Translations under genes and position numbers: made by a program
The notes under the pieces: model-generated
Seen by the model: the letters and a program-made list of their open reading frames with translations, nothing else
Told to the model about the DNA's origin: nothing
Databases searched by the model: none
In this document: piece by piece, positions 23,109 to 35,416 of the stretch
Layout: each line of letters begins with the position of its first letter
Numbering within the stretch: the first letter of the stretch is position 1
Assembly: GCF_029633865.1 (NCBI RefSeq)
Contig: NC_079223.1
Span: 33,995,423-34,059,422, forward strand
DNA from: Lampris incognitus
Taxonomy: Eukaryota > Chordata > Actinopteri > Lampriformes > Lampridae
DNA: 64,000 bases
Direction of reading: 5' to 3'

Positions 23109-25685
23109 CCTTTCTGCCATAAATTGGACCTTAATTTTCCCACAAGATCGTATCCAGTGGAAGACAGAATTGCAGAGTCAAAGTGAGGACTATAGGGAAC
23201 CAATCTAAATGCCGTTGGTGTTATTATTCTATAGCCATTTCACTGTGCGATCAACATTTACTTCAAAATAAGTTAAAGCAAAAAAGTTGTCTACTGCTGC
23301 TTTAATTATGTTAGTATTGGTGTATATGAAGAGTGAGACAATTATTATTCTATAAATGTTACCCGTTGTTTCTTTTCTTCTGCAAATTGGTTTTCATTTA
23401 AAACAAATTTTTTTAAATGTAGTCTTAAAGATATTTTCTTTGTACCAAAATAAGAAAGTAAATATAGGCTAATGGTTAGGTTAAATACACAAGCATTCAC
23501 CTAGTATTAACAATAGCATCTTTCTTTGAGGAAAATCGAGTGGAATTTCCCCAGCTAGCATAATTACGGTATATGAGTCAGCCACATACCACACACACAA
23601 ACACAAGGAGGGGGTTGAGAGTGAAAGAATATTGATGAATATAAACATTTGGTCATTTTCTGCTGGTTCACCTTACTCAAAAATATTAAGACTGCACTTC
23701 AAACTATAACAAAGCCAAACCATCCAAAAGATAAATCCTTCTATACCACAATTTTCGTCAAGACGCCATCCTTACTATGTGACAACAGCACTCATTGGTC
23801 TGGCTGACACATAACACTGACATGAAATAGGGTTGAATATAATTTCGAGAAGTGTAATTAAGTAAAAAGGGCACCACTGATCCTGAGGCTATGACAGTGA
23901 TTAATTTTTGCTGACTGACCAATTGATTGATTAATTCGTTGAATTATTCATTTTGTTCAATTAACCGCTGTTAACCGACATTTTCTATGTGAAATTCTTG
24001 AAGAAAATATGTGCCAGCAAACCGGCACATATTTTCACATTCATGTATGTGAAAATGGACCTTGCAAGACTGATGATCTATTATGAAACCCCCCCAACAC
24101 ACACACACACAAACACACACACACTCCTGAACAGAACCAAACATAGCCATTTCTCACATAGTTATCTATGGGGAACAGCAAATAGAGGGCTTTTTTTTTT
24201 TTGGTCTGCCATTGTCCCGAGTAAATATCTTCTCTCAGGGGACATTGCCCCTATTTTTTGCCCCCTGAAGAGAAATGAGCTGTTTCATCAACAACAACAT
24301 TGCCCCGAGTCATTTCACACCAGGGGAGCATTGTGTTTGCACTTCAAATACTCCTCTGCCACTACTTTAATCTTTTTCTCATTCCCGCGTCCATAATCAC
24401 TTTTTTTCACAGCCAGACAAGGCTGAATTCATAGTGCTCTCCCCAAGGGTCTGAGGTGTGCGGGGATTTCTCACTTCCAAATAATTTGGCAAGATCACTT
24501 TTTTAGTCTCCTCTTGTAATAAATATTGTTCATGTTGGGAGATGATAGCACAAGGTTATGTGTACTAGATATTGGACTTGTCGATACTGCAGGAGTATCA
24601 TCACCAAACATTTGTTTAAAAACCAAAGCATATAAAACGCTGTTGATTTGATTTGATTTTACATAGGATCTGAGTGTTTTGAAACAGTCGAGTTCCATTA
24701 TGTCAGGCTCAGATGGTAACTAGAAGCAATTAGCTGTGCATTATTTGCAGGGGTAGTGTGGTGATGTGTTGGTGTGGGTGTCACTAGATGGGAAAGCAGG
24801 GATGCTTCTACTGTAACCCCTGCACTTTTGCAGCTGTTCCCCATACACATGCACAAAAACATTTTGTATACACCATACACAAACACACGCACATACACAC
24901 ACACATAAACACACATACACCATTTGCAGATATTCATCTGAGCCTAGTCGGTCACCATGGCAACACCCCAAAACTACAGTTGTCTGTATGAAGGACTTGT
25001 CACAGGATTCAATTGTGATTGTGAAACCCTCTGAGACTATTGCATTCTATTATTTTTTATTAGCTGAACAACTGTGGATCTTTTGAGCTTCCTTGGACAC
25101 AAGTTTGTAAAGTACAATGCCACTGAAACACCATTTATATTGTTAAAGCAATAGTATCTGTAGCGGCCCTTGGCATAAAAATCACAGCAGAGAGTTTCTA
25201 ATGGACGCAATATTTTATTCTTCGTTCATCGGGATACTTATCATCATTTCAAGCGCCATGAAAACTACAAAATAAGCACAAAATTGCTGTTCATTAAGTG
25301 TTTCGCTTAATAAAATTGTAAACACAGTTGTGAGCATATCCAACGATTTTACAGTGTAATGTTCCATTTGCTTACTTATACACTACACATTAAATGCGGT
25401 ATTAAGCCATTCCAAATAACAAACACGTGCATATAAAAAATAGTAAATGCTTCAGTGCTGCTCAATTTGCGCTACAGTAATAAAAACAAAACACAATAAC
25501 TTTCAATAACACTTCATGAACACATTTTACAGCCTTTGACAATATATTATGCTGATATATATGTAACACGGAGGTTTTGTGCAGCTGAAATCTGGCGCGT
25601 GAAAGACTAATTTAACTATACATGTTCCTGGGCACACAGTTCTGTTATGACCCCAGCGACAGACCATGAATAAATGAACTAGCAG
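23109..25685. other. No gene seen
   Basis: AT-rich sequence with a short CA tract near 24096-24123 and CA/CACACA text near 24880-24920. Open frames in this stretch carry no recognised domain. Confidence 0.4.
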
Positions 25686-25700
25686 TCATTTACAATATCC

Positions 25701-25890
25701 ATCCATCCATTATCCAAACCGCTTATCCTACTCAGGGTCACAGGGATGCTGGATCCTATTCCAGCAGTCATTGGGTGGCAGGCGGGGAGACACCCTGGAC
25801 AGGCCGCCAGTATAAGACAGGACCCTGGACAGGCCACCAATTTAGTATGGCCGATTCATCTGACCTACATGTCTTTGGACTGTGGGAGGA
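25701..25890 (-). mobile_element. SINE, tail type 2, 5'-truncated, with target duplication
   Basis: Reverse-complement tail atccatccat, then 'aaaccgcttatcctactcag' and 'gcggggagacaccctggaca', ending in the body at ctgtgggagga. It is flanked by tcatttacaatatcc (25686-25700) and tcatttacagtatcc (25891-25905), a 15-bp duplication with one mismatch. It has no GT array at the position occupied by one in the other copies; instead the 'ccctggacaggcc' block is duplicated. Confidence 0.9.
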
Positions 25891-26011
25891 TCATTTACAG
25901 TATCCGTGACCATAATTCAAGTACTGACCGATGGCGTCTCTACAGATGGTGTTTCTACACCGGTGACGTCTCTACAGATGTCACGTTGAGCAGTGCACTA
26001 CATAATCAATA

Positions 26012-26190
26012 AGAAGAAAGCCACTTTATTTTGTCATTGTAGGTTACAATGAAATTGTAGGTTAGAATAAAATGTGTCTTCTGTATTTAACCCATCCTAT
26101 TGTATAGGAGCAGTGGGCAGCTGCAGCGCCCCGGAACCAGCTCCAGTTCTTCTTCCCATTGCCTTGGACAGGGGCCACCATGCCGCTCAT
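26012..26190 (-). mobile_element. SINE, tail type 1, 3' part only
   Basis: Reads in reverse complement 'ctgtatttaacccatcctat', 'gagcagtgggcagctgcagc' and 'cagctccagttcttcttccc', matching the tails at 8182, 19082 and 28763. Truncated beyond the tail region. Confidence 0.8.
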
Positions 26191-26510
26191 GATTTAATGT
26201 AACAAGAACTAACATTATTGAGCATTTATGCATATGAAAATGATAATGCTATATGACACATTTCAGATATCTTCCTGTCTGCAACTGTTGCGTAAAGGTC
26301 AGTACTTCTCCCAGCAGTCTTCGTGTGGTCAGCGTTCATTTAACTATGTGAGCAGTTGAAAACACCGTGTGGACGTTCAATGTGCTGTCAGTACAGAGCT
26401 GTGGGGCACAATCATGTTGGCCCCATGCTGAAAGCAGCCAATGAAAAATAATAGAATGAATACATACGTCAAGACATTTAATAAACGTCATTTACGGTAT
26501 TGCCGTTGCT
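26191..26510. other. No gene seen
   Basis: Nothing recognised between the SINE tail and the hAT relic. It may be the 5' non-coding part of that relic. Confidence 0.3.
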
Positions 26511-27300
26511 ATGCAGCCGGCCATTATTAGTCATCACCGTTATGTTAGCCACTACAAACAGCAGGGCAATATAATGAATCAAGTTGACAATTTCATAAAA
26601 GTTAAATTTAGTATCTTGCCATTAGAGCAAAAAATAGAGATTAAACGCTTGGGACCACATCAGCCAGAGAATTTCAGCATCAATCAGTCCGGAAAGGACA
26701 AAAAACTGCTCTTTCAGTCCAGAGTGGTCCAAGAGAAAAACATGACTAATGCATCTGGAGGATGAGATGTTTCTACAGTTTTTGCAGTTTTTCTACTAGC
26801 TGATGCCAGAAGTCAACATTCTGTCTAAGATGATGTAAAAATGAGATGCAGATGCAGCCATGATCAGCTGTACAATGGAAAGCTTCAAAAACTGCATGGG
26901 TCAACTGAGAGAGGAAAGAGAAAACACTTGGACTAAATGGAGAAAAACAAATAGCGCTGCTGTAATGAAGGAGGCTTGTGACACTGTGGTAGCACAGGTA
27001 GAAGAGAGATTTTGCCGAAGTGATCACCTTATCATAGCGCAACTTGTCAACCGTACACTCTTCAGCAAGTTTATCAAATCATTTCCCAGTGCTGAACTTG
27101 AATGTGCAATCAAAATTTGGCCAATAGCAAATGCAGTTCAACTGGAAACTGAGCTGAGGTCGCTGTACAATCTCTGCATTGCATACACTGTCTCTGCTTC
27201 AATTAATTCATGAAAACAACCTTCGGGATGCCTTATCTGAAACAGTGTCACTGATAAAAGAGTCAGCGAGAAACTTTTAGATGTTGTAAAGGATTAAGAC
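26511..27300 (+). pseudogene. Second ZMYM1-like hAT transposase relic
   Basis: The first frame (to 26765) has MNQVDNFIKVKFSILPLEQK and IEIKRLGPHQPENFSINQ, which parallels MNQVDYLLSRPFSSRSLEEK and MEVKRLETHRPNDVQITQ of the relic near 15.6 kb. After a large internal deletion a second frame (26860-27213) carries REERENTWTKWRKTNS, EACDTVVAQVEERFCRSDHL, LFSKFIKSFP and a leucine-rich end. Then, after a frame change, comes ENNLRDALSETVSLIKES near 27215-27262, the lead-in to the hAT dimerisation region. The BED-type finger and most of the catalytic core are missing, so this is a dead DNA transposon. Confidence 0.7.
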
Positions 27301-27642
27301 ATTTACACGCAACACCATGGGGCAACAGAGGTTAGACGTACTTGCTACGCTCTCAATGGAAAATTAAGTCATGCATGGATTGGTGGACTTCAGCAGAAAA
27401 GTTATTGTCAGGTTTGCCCGAAGGAAAGATCGTCGTGCATCTTTTCTTCTCAAGCACTGAACGTCACTGATGAGTCTATTTTGCATTATGACAAGGCGCA
27501 TTATATTGGCTGTAGGTTAAGGCCCGGAAAGCAATGGATTTCCCTGCTCTGAAATTTTGCTTTGGATGTGTTGTTACACTTGCAGATCACAACAAGTGTG
27601 TACTGCTTGATAACTTTGGATTTGTAATGTGAAGCTGTATAA

Positions 27643-27918
27643 ATGGTAAATGAACTGCATTTATATAATGCTTTTCTAGTCTACCGACACCTCAAAGTGC
27701 TTTACAATGTACGCCTCATATTCATCCGTTCACACACACATTCATACATTGATAGTGGAGGCTGCCATGTAAGGTGCTAACCTGCTCATCTGGAGCAGTT
27801 ACGGGTTCAGTGTCTGGCTCAAGGACACTTCGACACGCTCTCCGCAGGAGCCGGGGATCAAACCAGCGACCTTCTCATTACTAGATGACCCGCTCTACCG
27901 CCTGAGCCATGCCACCTC
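27643..27918 (-). mobile_element. tRNA-derived SINE of a third type
   Basis: On the minus strand it starts 'ggtggcatggctcaggcggt' (A-box-like) with B-box-like ctggtttgatccccgg, continues 'gtccttgagccagacactga', and ends 'agcattatataaatgcagtt' / 'catttaccattt'. The tail type (aaagcactttgag...tataaatgcag) is the sort shared with L2-like LINEs in fish SINEs. Confidence 0.85.
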
Positions 27919-28185
27919 AAGGTAATATATGTACCAGTGGTGTGAGATCAGATGCCATTATTGATGATGTCACTCACATCCCTGTCTTACGTTAATGTGT
28001 GCATTTGTTATTTCATTGATGAGGTGCGTTTGTGTTTGGATTCATTGAGCAAGTAGGTTTGTGTGTAGTTTCATTGACGAGTTGGATGCTGCCCATACAG
28101 AGTTAATTGTGCCCCAGCAGGCTTTCTGTGCCAGAGATGCCACTGTTACTGACTGTATCACAGATTCACAGTCTTTGCTAAAGGT
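27919..28185 (+). repeat. Dispersed repeat, copy A (inverted partner at 61440-61752)
   Basis: Begins aaggtaatatatg and includes 'cattattgatgatgtcactc', 'acgttaatgtgtgcatttgt', 'gtttgtgtttggattcattg', 'gcaagtaggtttgtgtgtag' and 'ggatgctgcccatacagagt'. The reverse complement of 61440-61752 carries the same blocks in the same order. Family not recognised. It contains a degenerate internal repeat of about 30 bp around ttcattga.gag. Confidence 0.8.
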
Positions 28186-28762
28186 ACTGCAGGAATTGTT
28201 TTAAATACTCTTCTCTTCTCATCCTGTACACTCCCGTATCCTTTGTCTTCTCTAACAAACGATTAACCATTTATGAAGTGCCTTTCCTTCAACATTGCAC
28301 TTGAAACCTCTCTTTGAAGTCTCTGAAACGTGTGAGGTTTACGTTTGCTGAGGGACATTTTCTGAGAAGCGAGTCCAAAGAGGCTTGTATTGATCTGAAT
28401 GAGTGCGAGGGAGAGGGAATTGATTTTTATTTGTAATAGCTCTTGGTCCTAAACTGGTAAACCTGCATTAACAGGGATCCCTTTGGTCAAACAAACAACA
28501 ATAAAGAAATGAGGATATCCTCTTTGTGTTAGTGTCACAAATCAGTGATATATCACTCATGTATGTATGAGTCTCTCTGAAACAGCAGAGAGACAACATG
28601 TAAGCCTAAAGGAACACCCTGAATCAACAGGTCATCCATTATGAAAAATGACAAATTTTGATCCAATTGTCCACCATTAAATGTTGTTAATGGGGGTGGA
28701 AGAGATAGATAGATAGATAGGTAGATAGATAGATTGTAGGGTCAGAAGAGAGTCTTTATTGG
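28186..28762. other. No gene seen; GATA array
   Basis: Unique-looking sequence with a short (GATA)n array at about 28706-28735. Confidence 0.4.
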
Positions 28763-29113
28763 TGGGACGGTAGTGCAGTGGTTAGCGCTGTCGCCTCACT
28801 GCAAGAAGGTCCTGGGTTTGAACCCTGGGGTTGTCCAACCTTGGGGGTCATCCCAGGTGACTCTGTGTGGAGTTTGCATGTTCTCCCCGTGTCTGCAGTA
28901 GGTTTGCTCCGGTTTCCCCCACCATAAAAAAAAGACATGCATGTTAGGTGTAATAGTCCTGCCTGTGCCCTTGGCCGAGGCATGGCAAGACGAACTGGAG
29001 TTGGTCCCCAGGTGCTGCATGGCAGCTGCCCACTGCTCCCAGCTACACAGCTAGGGTGGGTTAAATGCAGAGAATAATTTCCCCACGGGGATCAATAGAG
29101 TATATCAAAATCA
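28763..29113 (+). mobile_element. SINE, tail type 1, nearly full length
   Basis: Head gggacggtagtgcagtggtt (A-box-like) and gggtttgaaccctgg (B-box-like), body 'gtggagtttgcatgttctcc', 'gacatgcatgttaggtgtaa', tail 'gggtgggttaaatgcagaga' and 'ccccacggggatcaatagag'. This copy shows the head fused to tail type 1 without interruption. Confidence 0.88.
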
Positions 29114-30918
29114 AAAATTGCAGAGAATCTTGGTATCTACCTGCACTATGGCTTGATTGGTAGATGTTGGAACACTCACATGGGTTATTCTGGCTCCAGA
29201 TTCGTTCAGCCAGAAATAAAACTTCAAATATGAAACTGACATCACTTAAGGGCTGTTTTTTCCCATAGCCTTGTTTAATTTCCCGCCCATGCCTCCCACA
29301 TATCCACTTTCATTCCGTATACGGCAGTGTGTTGATAATACGCACAGTACCAGAGAGAAAGAGAAACTGAGAGAAGGAGAAAGAGAATAAGTGAAACTGA
29401 GCGGGTCATGCAGGACCACACCTTCACACTTTAGGGTTAACAGGAAAACAAGACATTTCCGGCCCTCTATTCCTGCATGTGCTAAACCACAGTATGCACA
29501 GTGTGCCCTCGCACAAGGGACATTTATTGTTTAAAGTGTTCTTTGTTCAAACACTTTTTAAATGATCATTTTACAAATATTACAACATAAAATATAAGTT
29601 TTACTCATCTGTTCCTGAAGTGAAATGACAATATACTGAACAGTAATGTTCTCAATATTGATCAGGCCTCTGGATTTAAAAAAAAAAGTTTTTATTCTTT
29701 ATCTATATGCTTAAACTGATATAACATTCATCTAGGTCTCAGTTTAGTCACAGTTTTTCCTGATTTTTATCATTTTCTAGTCCTATACGCGTTTTGGTTT
29801 TTTTTTTCTGCTGCGGCTCGATTGGCTTCCCCATTTTACCCATAATGCCCCTCACAGATACACGGTGTTTTGAGCTGAGTGTGTGTTCCTCTAAGGCACA
29901 GCGAGGGGTTGGGGGCATTCTCAATGTGTACAACTGATAATGTAGTAGACGGTACACACACATACCCTTACCACATTTGTAACTGTGGAATAGAGATTAT
30001 CCACATCTCAAGGAAGATATCTATCTCTTAAATGCACTGTATACACCATACACTGATGAAAGATACAGAATATAATGATAAAATCTTTAAATGGGAAAAA
30101 CAGATTGATATACCAAGAGTTACATGGAAGATAATGTAAAGAACAACATGAAGGAGAGCATAATGAATGGATAACATGGGCAAACATAGTATCATGAGAT
30201 CATTTCAATCATAACTTAAGTATCAAAGTCATTATGAAAGTCATAAGATGCTGATTTCTTTTCTGGATGTCTACGTTTTAATCATAACTCACTTTGTGGA
30301 TAGCGTTTTCTGTTTGGCAACAATAACAATAAAAAAAATCTGTTTTTGTAATTGTATCACTCTCCACATTCAATAACTGGAGGCTCAGCTAAGCCGTAAA
30401 AAGGCCCACTCAGCTTTGCAAACTGAATTGGGTAATATCAGACAACGAGGAGGATACTCTCCAAGGCAATTACCTTCCATTTTGAGCCATTCAAAGCCCT
30501 GAATCCATGCACGGAGAGATGAATCAGCTGAAACATTCAATACAATTGCAGTTGTTATTGTAAATTTGAGATAGAGATCACATTACCTCTGTCCATTTCA
30601 GTACTTAGTTCAAACATATTTTCTGAAGGAAGACATAAATACATTATTTTGGGATTTAATGGGGAAAAGGCAATCATATTTTACTGGCCTAAGGATGGGG
30701 TAACAATGCAATTGAGTAAGGTAAGATTAACCATAACATTACCATACATTTTGCAACCAATGAACCAGATATCAAGGCAGACCTTAATCAGTTTTATTTA
30801 CTCATTTATCTATCAGATATGACACGATAGGGTCACATTAGGGTTACATTTAGTGCATGCTGCACTTTTATGCAAAGTTAACATAACCGTATTAACATCA
30901 CATAACTGCCTGCTGTGC
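29114..30918. other. No gene seen downstream of otor
   Basis: AT-rich intergenic sequence without a recognised repeat or exon. Confidence 0.4.
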
Positions 30919-30924
30919 TTTATT
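30919..30924 (-). terminator. Candidate polyadenylation signal of otor
   Basis: AATAAA on the minus strand about 100 bases after the otor stop codon. A further AATAAA lies at 30793-30798. Which of them is used cannot be told from sequence. Confidence 0.5.
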
Positions 30925-31022
30925 GATAGTCTGCAGTAATTGCAATGTCATCACTAAATGGCTATGACATATTTAAAAGAAGGAGAGGCTGGGGAAAGTA
31001 AGGCTTCAGACGACATCATGTT

Positions 31023-32050
31023 TCAAACACAGTAGAAATCCATTTCCTGCAAAGAAATACACAGAAAAACAAACTGTCAAACAACAACATATACAGTGTA
31101 AAACTGAGTACAACTGACAACTAGCCATCTTATCTGAAAACATATAGGGCAAAAGTGGTATGTCTACTCACAGTTGTGGGAATCGAGACTGTTTCCTCCT
31201 TGAACTGGTATGTCTCATTCACCATGGTCGCAGGGAAATAGCCAATAATGCCCATCTGGTCCACATAACGCTCACTGTAAACCTGTGAGGGAAAACACCA
31301 TGTTGTTCACACCACATTATCAGAGAGCAGATTATGTAATGCTCCCCTGGTTTGGACATGGCTGGGGACACTCAGTAACATTGTTATGTGTGCATGCTGA
31401 GGGTAGCTTGAACTATAAGATACAAAAAAGCTCCTCTTTTGGTAGGTTGTGTAGGCCAGAGAGGCAAAAAAATGGAAGTTTCTTCGCCATAGCTTCCACC
31501 TGTCCACCATATGTGACTGGTCTAATATTCAACACACACTTATGATGCAGAAAAGCTTGGACAAAATCACAACAACAACAAAAAAGAAAAGACAAAAAGA
31601 ACAAAAAAACAAGCACATACACTTCCAGACCAAAAGACTCCAGCACCCTCCTCTGGTATGAGCTTAGAATACACGTAGATCATTTGTCCCTTCTTGATGT
31701 TTATGAATCTGCAATCAGGAGCTGAGAAGTCATCTAAGGCTGTGGCCATGGAGAGGGCATCTGACAAAGCACAGAAGGAAATAGAGCTAGATACAGAATT
31801 TCCCCTCTTACAATAAAATCTAACTAGAACATGGACCCCAACGATAAATGAATGATCTTCCTCTACACATGTTCACAGCACTGCATAAACTGCACACATG
31901 CAATCATACTCCCTCTTATTGGTCTTCTGACTTACATGAGCACTCTGCGTCTGCACAAAGCTTGCTGTCTGCTAGTTTATCCATGAGGATAGCATTTGAG
32001 GTCTGGTACAGGAGTCCCACGCAAAGCAGAATAACCGGTGCACGACCCAT
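31023..32050 (-). CDS. otor: Otoraplin-like secreted SH3-fold protein (MIA family)
   Basis: Four coding exons on the minus strand: 31936-32050, 31621-31760, 31172-31282 and 31023-31046, with GT..AG introns of 175, 338 and 125 bp. They give 390 bases, 129 residues with stop, matching otoraplin in length (128 in human). The ATG lies in a good context (caagATGG) and opens a hydrophobic signal peptide (about residues 1-20, ending SNA). The mature part shows MDKLADSKLCADAEC, PDCRFINIKKGQMIYVYSKL and MGIIGYFPATMV, the MIA-type SH3 fold. Cysteines 32/37 and 55/128 fit the two conserved disulfides. GAG.FW, the Y.F.E spacing and IPTT before the end favour otoraplin over MIA itself. Otoraplin is a secreted protein known from cartilage and inner ear. 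The frame is complete and all splice sites are canonical. Non-coding 5' exons were not identified. Confidence 0.93.
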
Positions 32051-33061
32051 CTTGACTAAAAGAATGGGAAAATACAGGTAGTGATTTGTGTTTGTGTATG
32101 TGTGTGTGAGTGTGGATGTGTTTCTATGAAGGAACTCAAGGCTGTAACATTCCCCAAGCTTTTCTCAGCCAGCAAAGAATGGGCAGAGCCCTTACATCAC
32201 AGGCCCTCTGTCCAATCACTGCAGAGTCTCAGCAATGCTGCACTCTGAAAGTATTTGGGGATTTGGCTGCATTTTGTCAACTTTTCAGCCCCTGCTGTGA
32301 TAGGCAGTAAAAGTTATTTGTTGTTGTTTTTGTTGACAGGATAGTTTAATTTTTGTTGACATAACATTTGATCTTGACATCTCGCAATACTGCATATGTC
32401 TCCATCTGCGCAATTTGTAGTTTGTAGCTCCTCAGTTTTTATGAAGTCGGGACTGTCGGGATGACGCTGGGTCTATGGAGGGCCGGAGGGCATGCAGAGG
32501 TTGGGGCTTGCATGGGTAAGGGGGCTGTGGTGGGCCTAGCAAGGAGAGAGGGACTGGAAATGAGACTTGATATGGGTCGGGGAAGAGAGCGAGAGGTGAA
32601 GTGGGCCAGGGCTGCAGGGATGGGTGGTGATGAGAAGTTCCATGATAGTGATCAGATCCAGTTGACATGTGTTTAGCACTTAAAATCACCACTTTTCTTT
32701 TCGATTTATTTTCATTATTTTTATTCATTTTTTCTAAATATCCAATATACAAATGCTGTTTGAAAGCACCAATGTGAAGAAGTAATTGAATTTTTTTTTT
32801 TACGAATACTGAGAATAAGTTGTAAAATCTCCCTGTGCTGTGCTGTACGGTGAGCACTGACACAGAAGGCCAATGCAGACAAACTCATGTTAACTAACCT
32901 TTCAGTGACTACCACAGAGGACATCTGGCTATATCACAGGGTTGTTCCATGACCCTGAATACACTGTTAACCCTGCATGAGGTGTTGTGACCTTAGCTCA
33001 ACATAACAGCTGTGAAGGACATGTCAACTTGATAACCCCAATGACATGCCTGCACTCAAAA
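32051..33061. other. Upstream region of otor; no other gene seen
   Basis: Contains a purine-rich, CpG-poor stretch (32460-32640) whose open frames look spurious. No TATA box could be placed with confidence. Confidence 0.35.
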
Positions 33062-33072
33062 ATTCAACCTTG

Positions 33073-33469
33073 TGGGGTGTCTGGGTGGCGGTCTATTCCG
33101 TTGTTCGAATCCACGTTACCTCCAGCTTCCTACAGACACAATTGACCTTGTCCGCGGGTGGGAAGCCAGATGTGGGTATGTGTTCTGGTTGTTGCACTAG
33201 CACCTCTTCTGGTCAGTCGGGGCATCTGTTCAGGAGGGAGGGGGAACTGGGGGGAATAGCTTGATCCTCTCACATGCTACGTCCCCCTGGCAAAACGCCT
33301 CACTGTCAGGTGAAAAGAAGCGGCTGGCGACTACACATGTACCGGAGGAGGCATGTAGTAGTCTGCAGCCCTCCCCAGATTGGCAGAGGAGGTAGAACAG
33401 AGATCGGGACGACTCAGAAGAGTGGGGTAATTGGCCGGATACAATTGGAGAGAAAAGGAGGGGGAGGGG
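33073..33469 (+). mobile_element. tRNA-derived SINE, same family as the split copy at 9973
   Basis: The head tggggtgtctgggtggcggt is partly deleted; then 'cagacacaattgaccttgtc', 'gtgggaagccagatgtgggt', 'gtgaaaagaagcggctggcg' and 'agtggggtaattggccggat', ending in a G-rich tail. It is flanked by attcaaccttg (33062-33072) and attcaaccctg (33470-33480), an 11-bp duplication with one mismatch. Confidence 0.92.
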
Positions 33470-33480
33470 ATTCAACCCTG

Positions 33481-34306
33481 TAACTGCTAGTTTATGAAAT
33501 TTAGTAAATGACGCTGCCTGTGAGATGAGCCAGTAGATTCGTGATGGTGTTGCCTGCTGTCTTCTGTAGTAGCCACTAAAGTAATGTCCACCAGTACTTT
33601 GCTCTAGGCTCTAGTTCTGAATAGGGAGGATAAGAGACAGAATCATATGCTCACCGCAATCATGCACAGAAGCAAATAGTTGGTTAGAAGGATGCAAAAT
33701 CTGTCAGGGAGGGCTGGTAGGAATTCACACTGACAGGACCTGCAGTTTAGTGTTCACTAGAAGATTTAACTTTGGCTTGCATTGAGACTGAGACCATTCC
33801 AGGGAGGGAGGAACCTCTGGTGAGGTTAAGCATCATCAAAGCCAACCAGCTCAGATTTAAGTGCTAGTCAAACACTAATGTTTTACAAAGTTTAAACTTG
33901 ATGGAAACTACAGAATCGGCCTGTCTGATGCTAACAGACGGTCTACTCCAAAGAAACCTCTGCAGCCTGCTGACTTCTTCTTGGCTCTGGGAACAGAGAG
34001 GAGGCCTTGAGAATGGAGTGGATCTGTCTGCTGGCATAAATCAGGTGAGAAATCATTACTGACATGCCTTTATGTAAGTATGCTGTTATGCCATGCACAA
34101 AGGCAAAGAATTCAATTTTGGACACCATTTTTGCTCAAGTTTTCTGCACAGGGCCCTTTTTAAGAGCAGGTGTCTTATCGATAAACCAAGGCATTGATTT
34201 CTTTGAAAACAGAGTTTTTATAGTTAGCAGTGCAGCTGGCTCAATTTCAGTTAACAACAATTTAATGAGGTCTGGGTTAAAAAAAAGTGAATTTATCTCT
34301 TGCGTG
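33481..34306. other. No gene seen
   Basis: Unique-looking sequence up to the border of the DIRS element. Confidence 0.4.
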
Positions 34307-34308
34307 GT

Positions 34309-34655
34309 AACTTTGGGTTCGCGAAGCGAACCCTAGTTATATGAACAACGACAAAATGGCTGAGAGGGTTATTGCATTGTGACATCATCCACAATAGCTC
34401 GCTGGAAAAAAGAAAAACGATGGAGGTGCATTCCCCGTGCCAATCCCGGACAATATGACCCCCTGTGGTCATATGTCCTCCCACCGACCCCGTATTGGCA
34501 CGCCCACCGGAAGCGCTATTCCTCTTTGTAAGTCGAACCATCTCCAACTAAATGAGCACCACACCTGTGGCCCGGGTAGGAGGAGAACGGCTCTATTCTC
34601 AGCCATTTTGTCGTTGTTCATATAACTAGGGTTCGCTTCGCGAACCCAAAGTTAC
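34309..34655. repeat. DIRS left terminal unit bounded by a 58-bp inverted repeat
   Basis: The outer arms read gtaactttgggttcgcgaag and its complement. Between them lies the inverted terminal repeat shared with 40769-40960. Confidence 0.85.
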
Positions 34656-34789
34656 ATTTCACGTACTCCAAAATGGCTGAGAGGGTTATTGCATTGAACA
34701 ACGACAGGATTCGTGCCTCCGTTCCCTAGCCGTCCAATGAACCCTTCAAACCCCTGGTGGGAAGGGGTACGCGTTCTGATGAGAGCATC

Positions 34790-35416
34790 CTAAGAGGCCT
34801 GCTCCAGAACAGCGTCGGCAACCGACCGCACCTTAACGTGCCGGTAATAATGCCGTAAGAAAGTGGTCTCACCACTCCAAACCGCCGCCTGGCGGATGAC
34901 CTCCCAGTCGATACTTGACAACACAGCTATCGACGTAGCAGTCCCTCGGGTAGAATGCGCCTTCAGTTTAGGAGCTGTTTTACCCGCTTTGGTATACGCC
35001 TCCGTAATACCATCCACCAGCCAGTGTGCTAGCCTCTGGGTGGAAAGGGCATAACCTGGTTTGCTCACTCTGTAGGTCAACAGCAGCCTGTCAGACCTAC
35101 GAATATCTGCTGTGCGCCACATGTAAATGCGTAAAGCCCGTACAGGACACGAGAGGTGCAAGCGTTTCTCATCCCTAGTCACCGGTGACGGATGAAACGC
35201 GTGTATCACCACCGGGGCCCTACGCGTCAGGACAGACACAGTTTTGGGCACGAAGCTGGGGTCTGTAAAGAGCGTGACCATCAGATCACCAGAAAACACC
35301 ATCCCCCTTGATGGTGAGTGCAGTGAGCTCACAACCCCTCGCTGCGGTGGTGAGTGCCAAGAGCACAGCCAGCTTAGCCGAGACATAACGCATGTCTGCC
35401 GTAGACATGGGTTCAA
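34790..35416 (-). CDS. Tyrosine recombinase C-terminal frame of the DIRS element
   Basis: About 208 residues. The end carries the tyrosine-recombinase catalytic block: K.HSTRGTATS, then W..IRQAAVWSGETTFLRHYY, with a tyrosine at the expected distance. Fossil retroelement frame, adjacent to the frame that carries the recombinase N-terminal part. Confidence 0.8.
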   Translation of the reverse strand: MNPCLRQTCVMSRLSWLCSWHSPPQRGVVSSLHSPSRGMVFSGDLMVTLFTDPSFVPKTVSVLTRRAPVVIHAFHPSPVTRDEKRLHLSCPVRALRIYMWRTADIRRSDRLLLTYRVSKPGYALSTQRLAHWLVDGITEAYTKAGKTAPKLKAHSTRGTATSIAVLSSIDWEVIRQAAVWSGETTFLRHYYRHVKVRSVADAVLEQAS

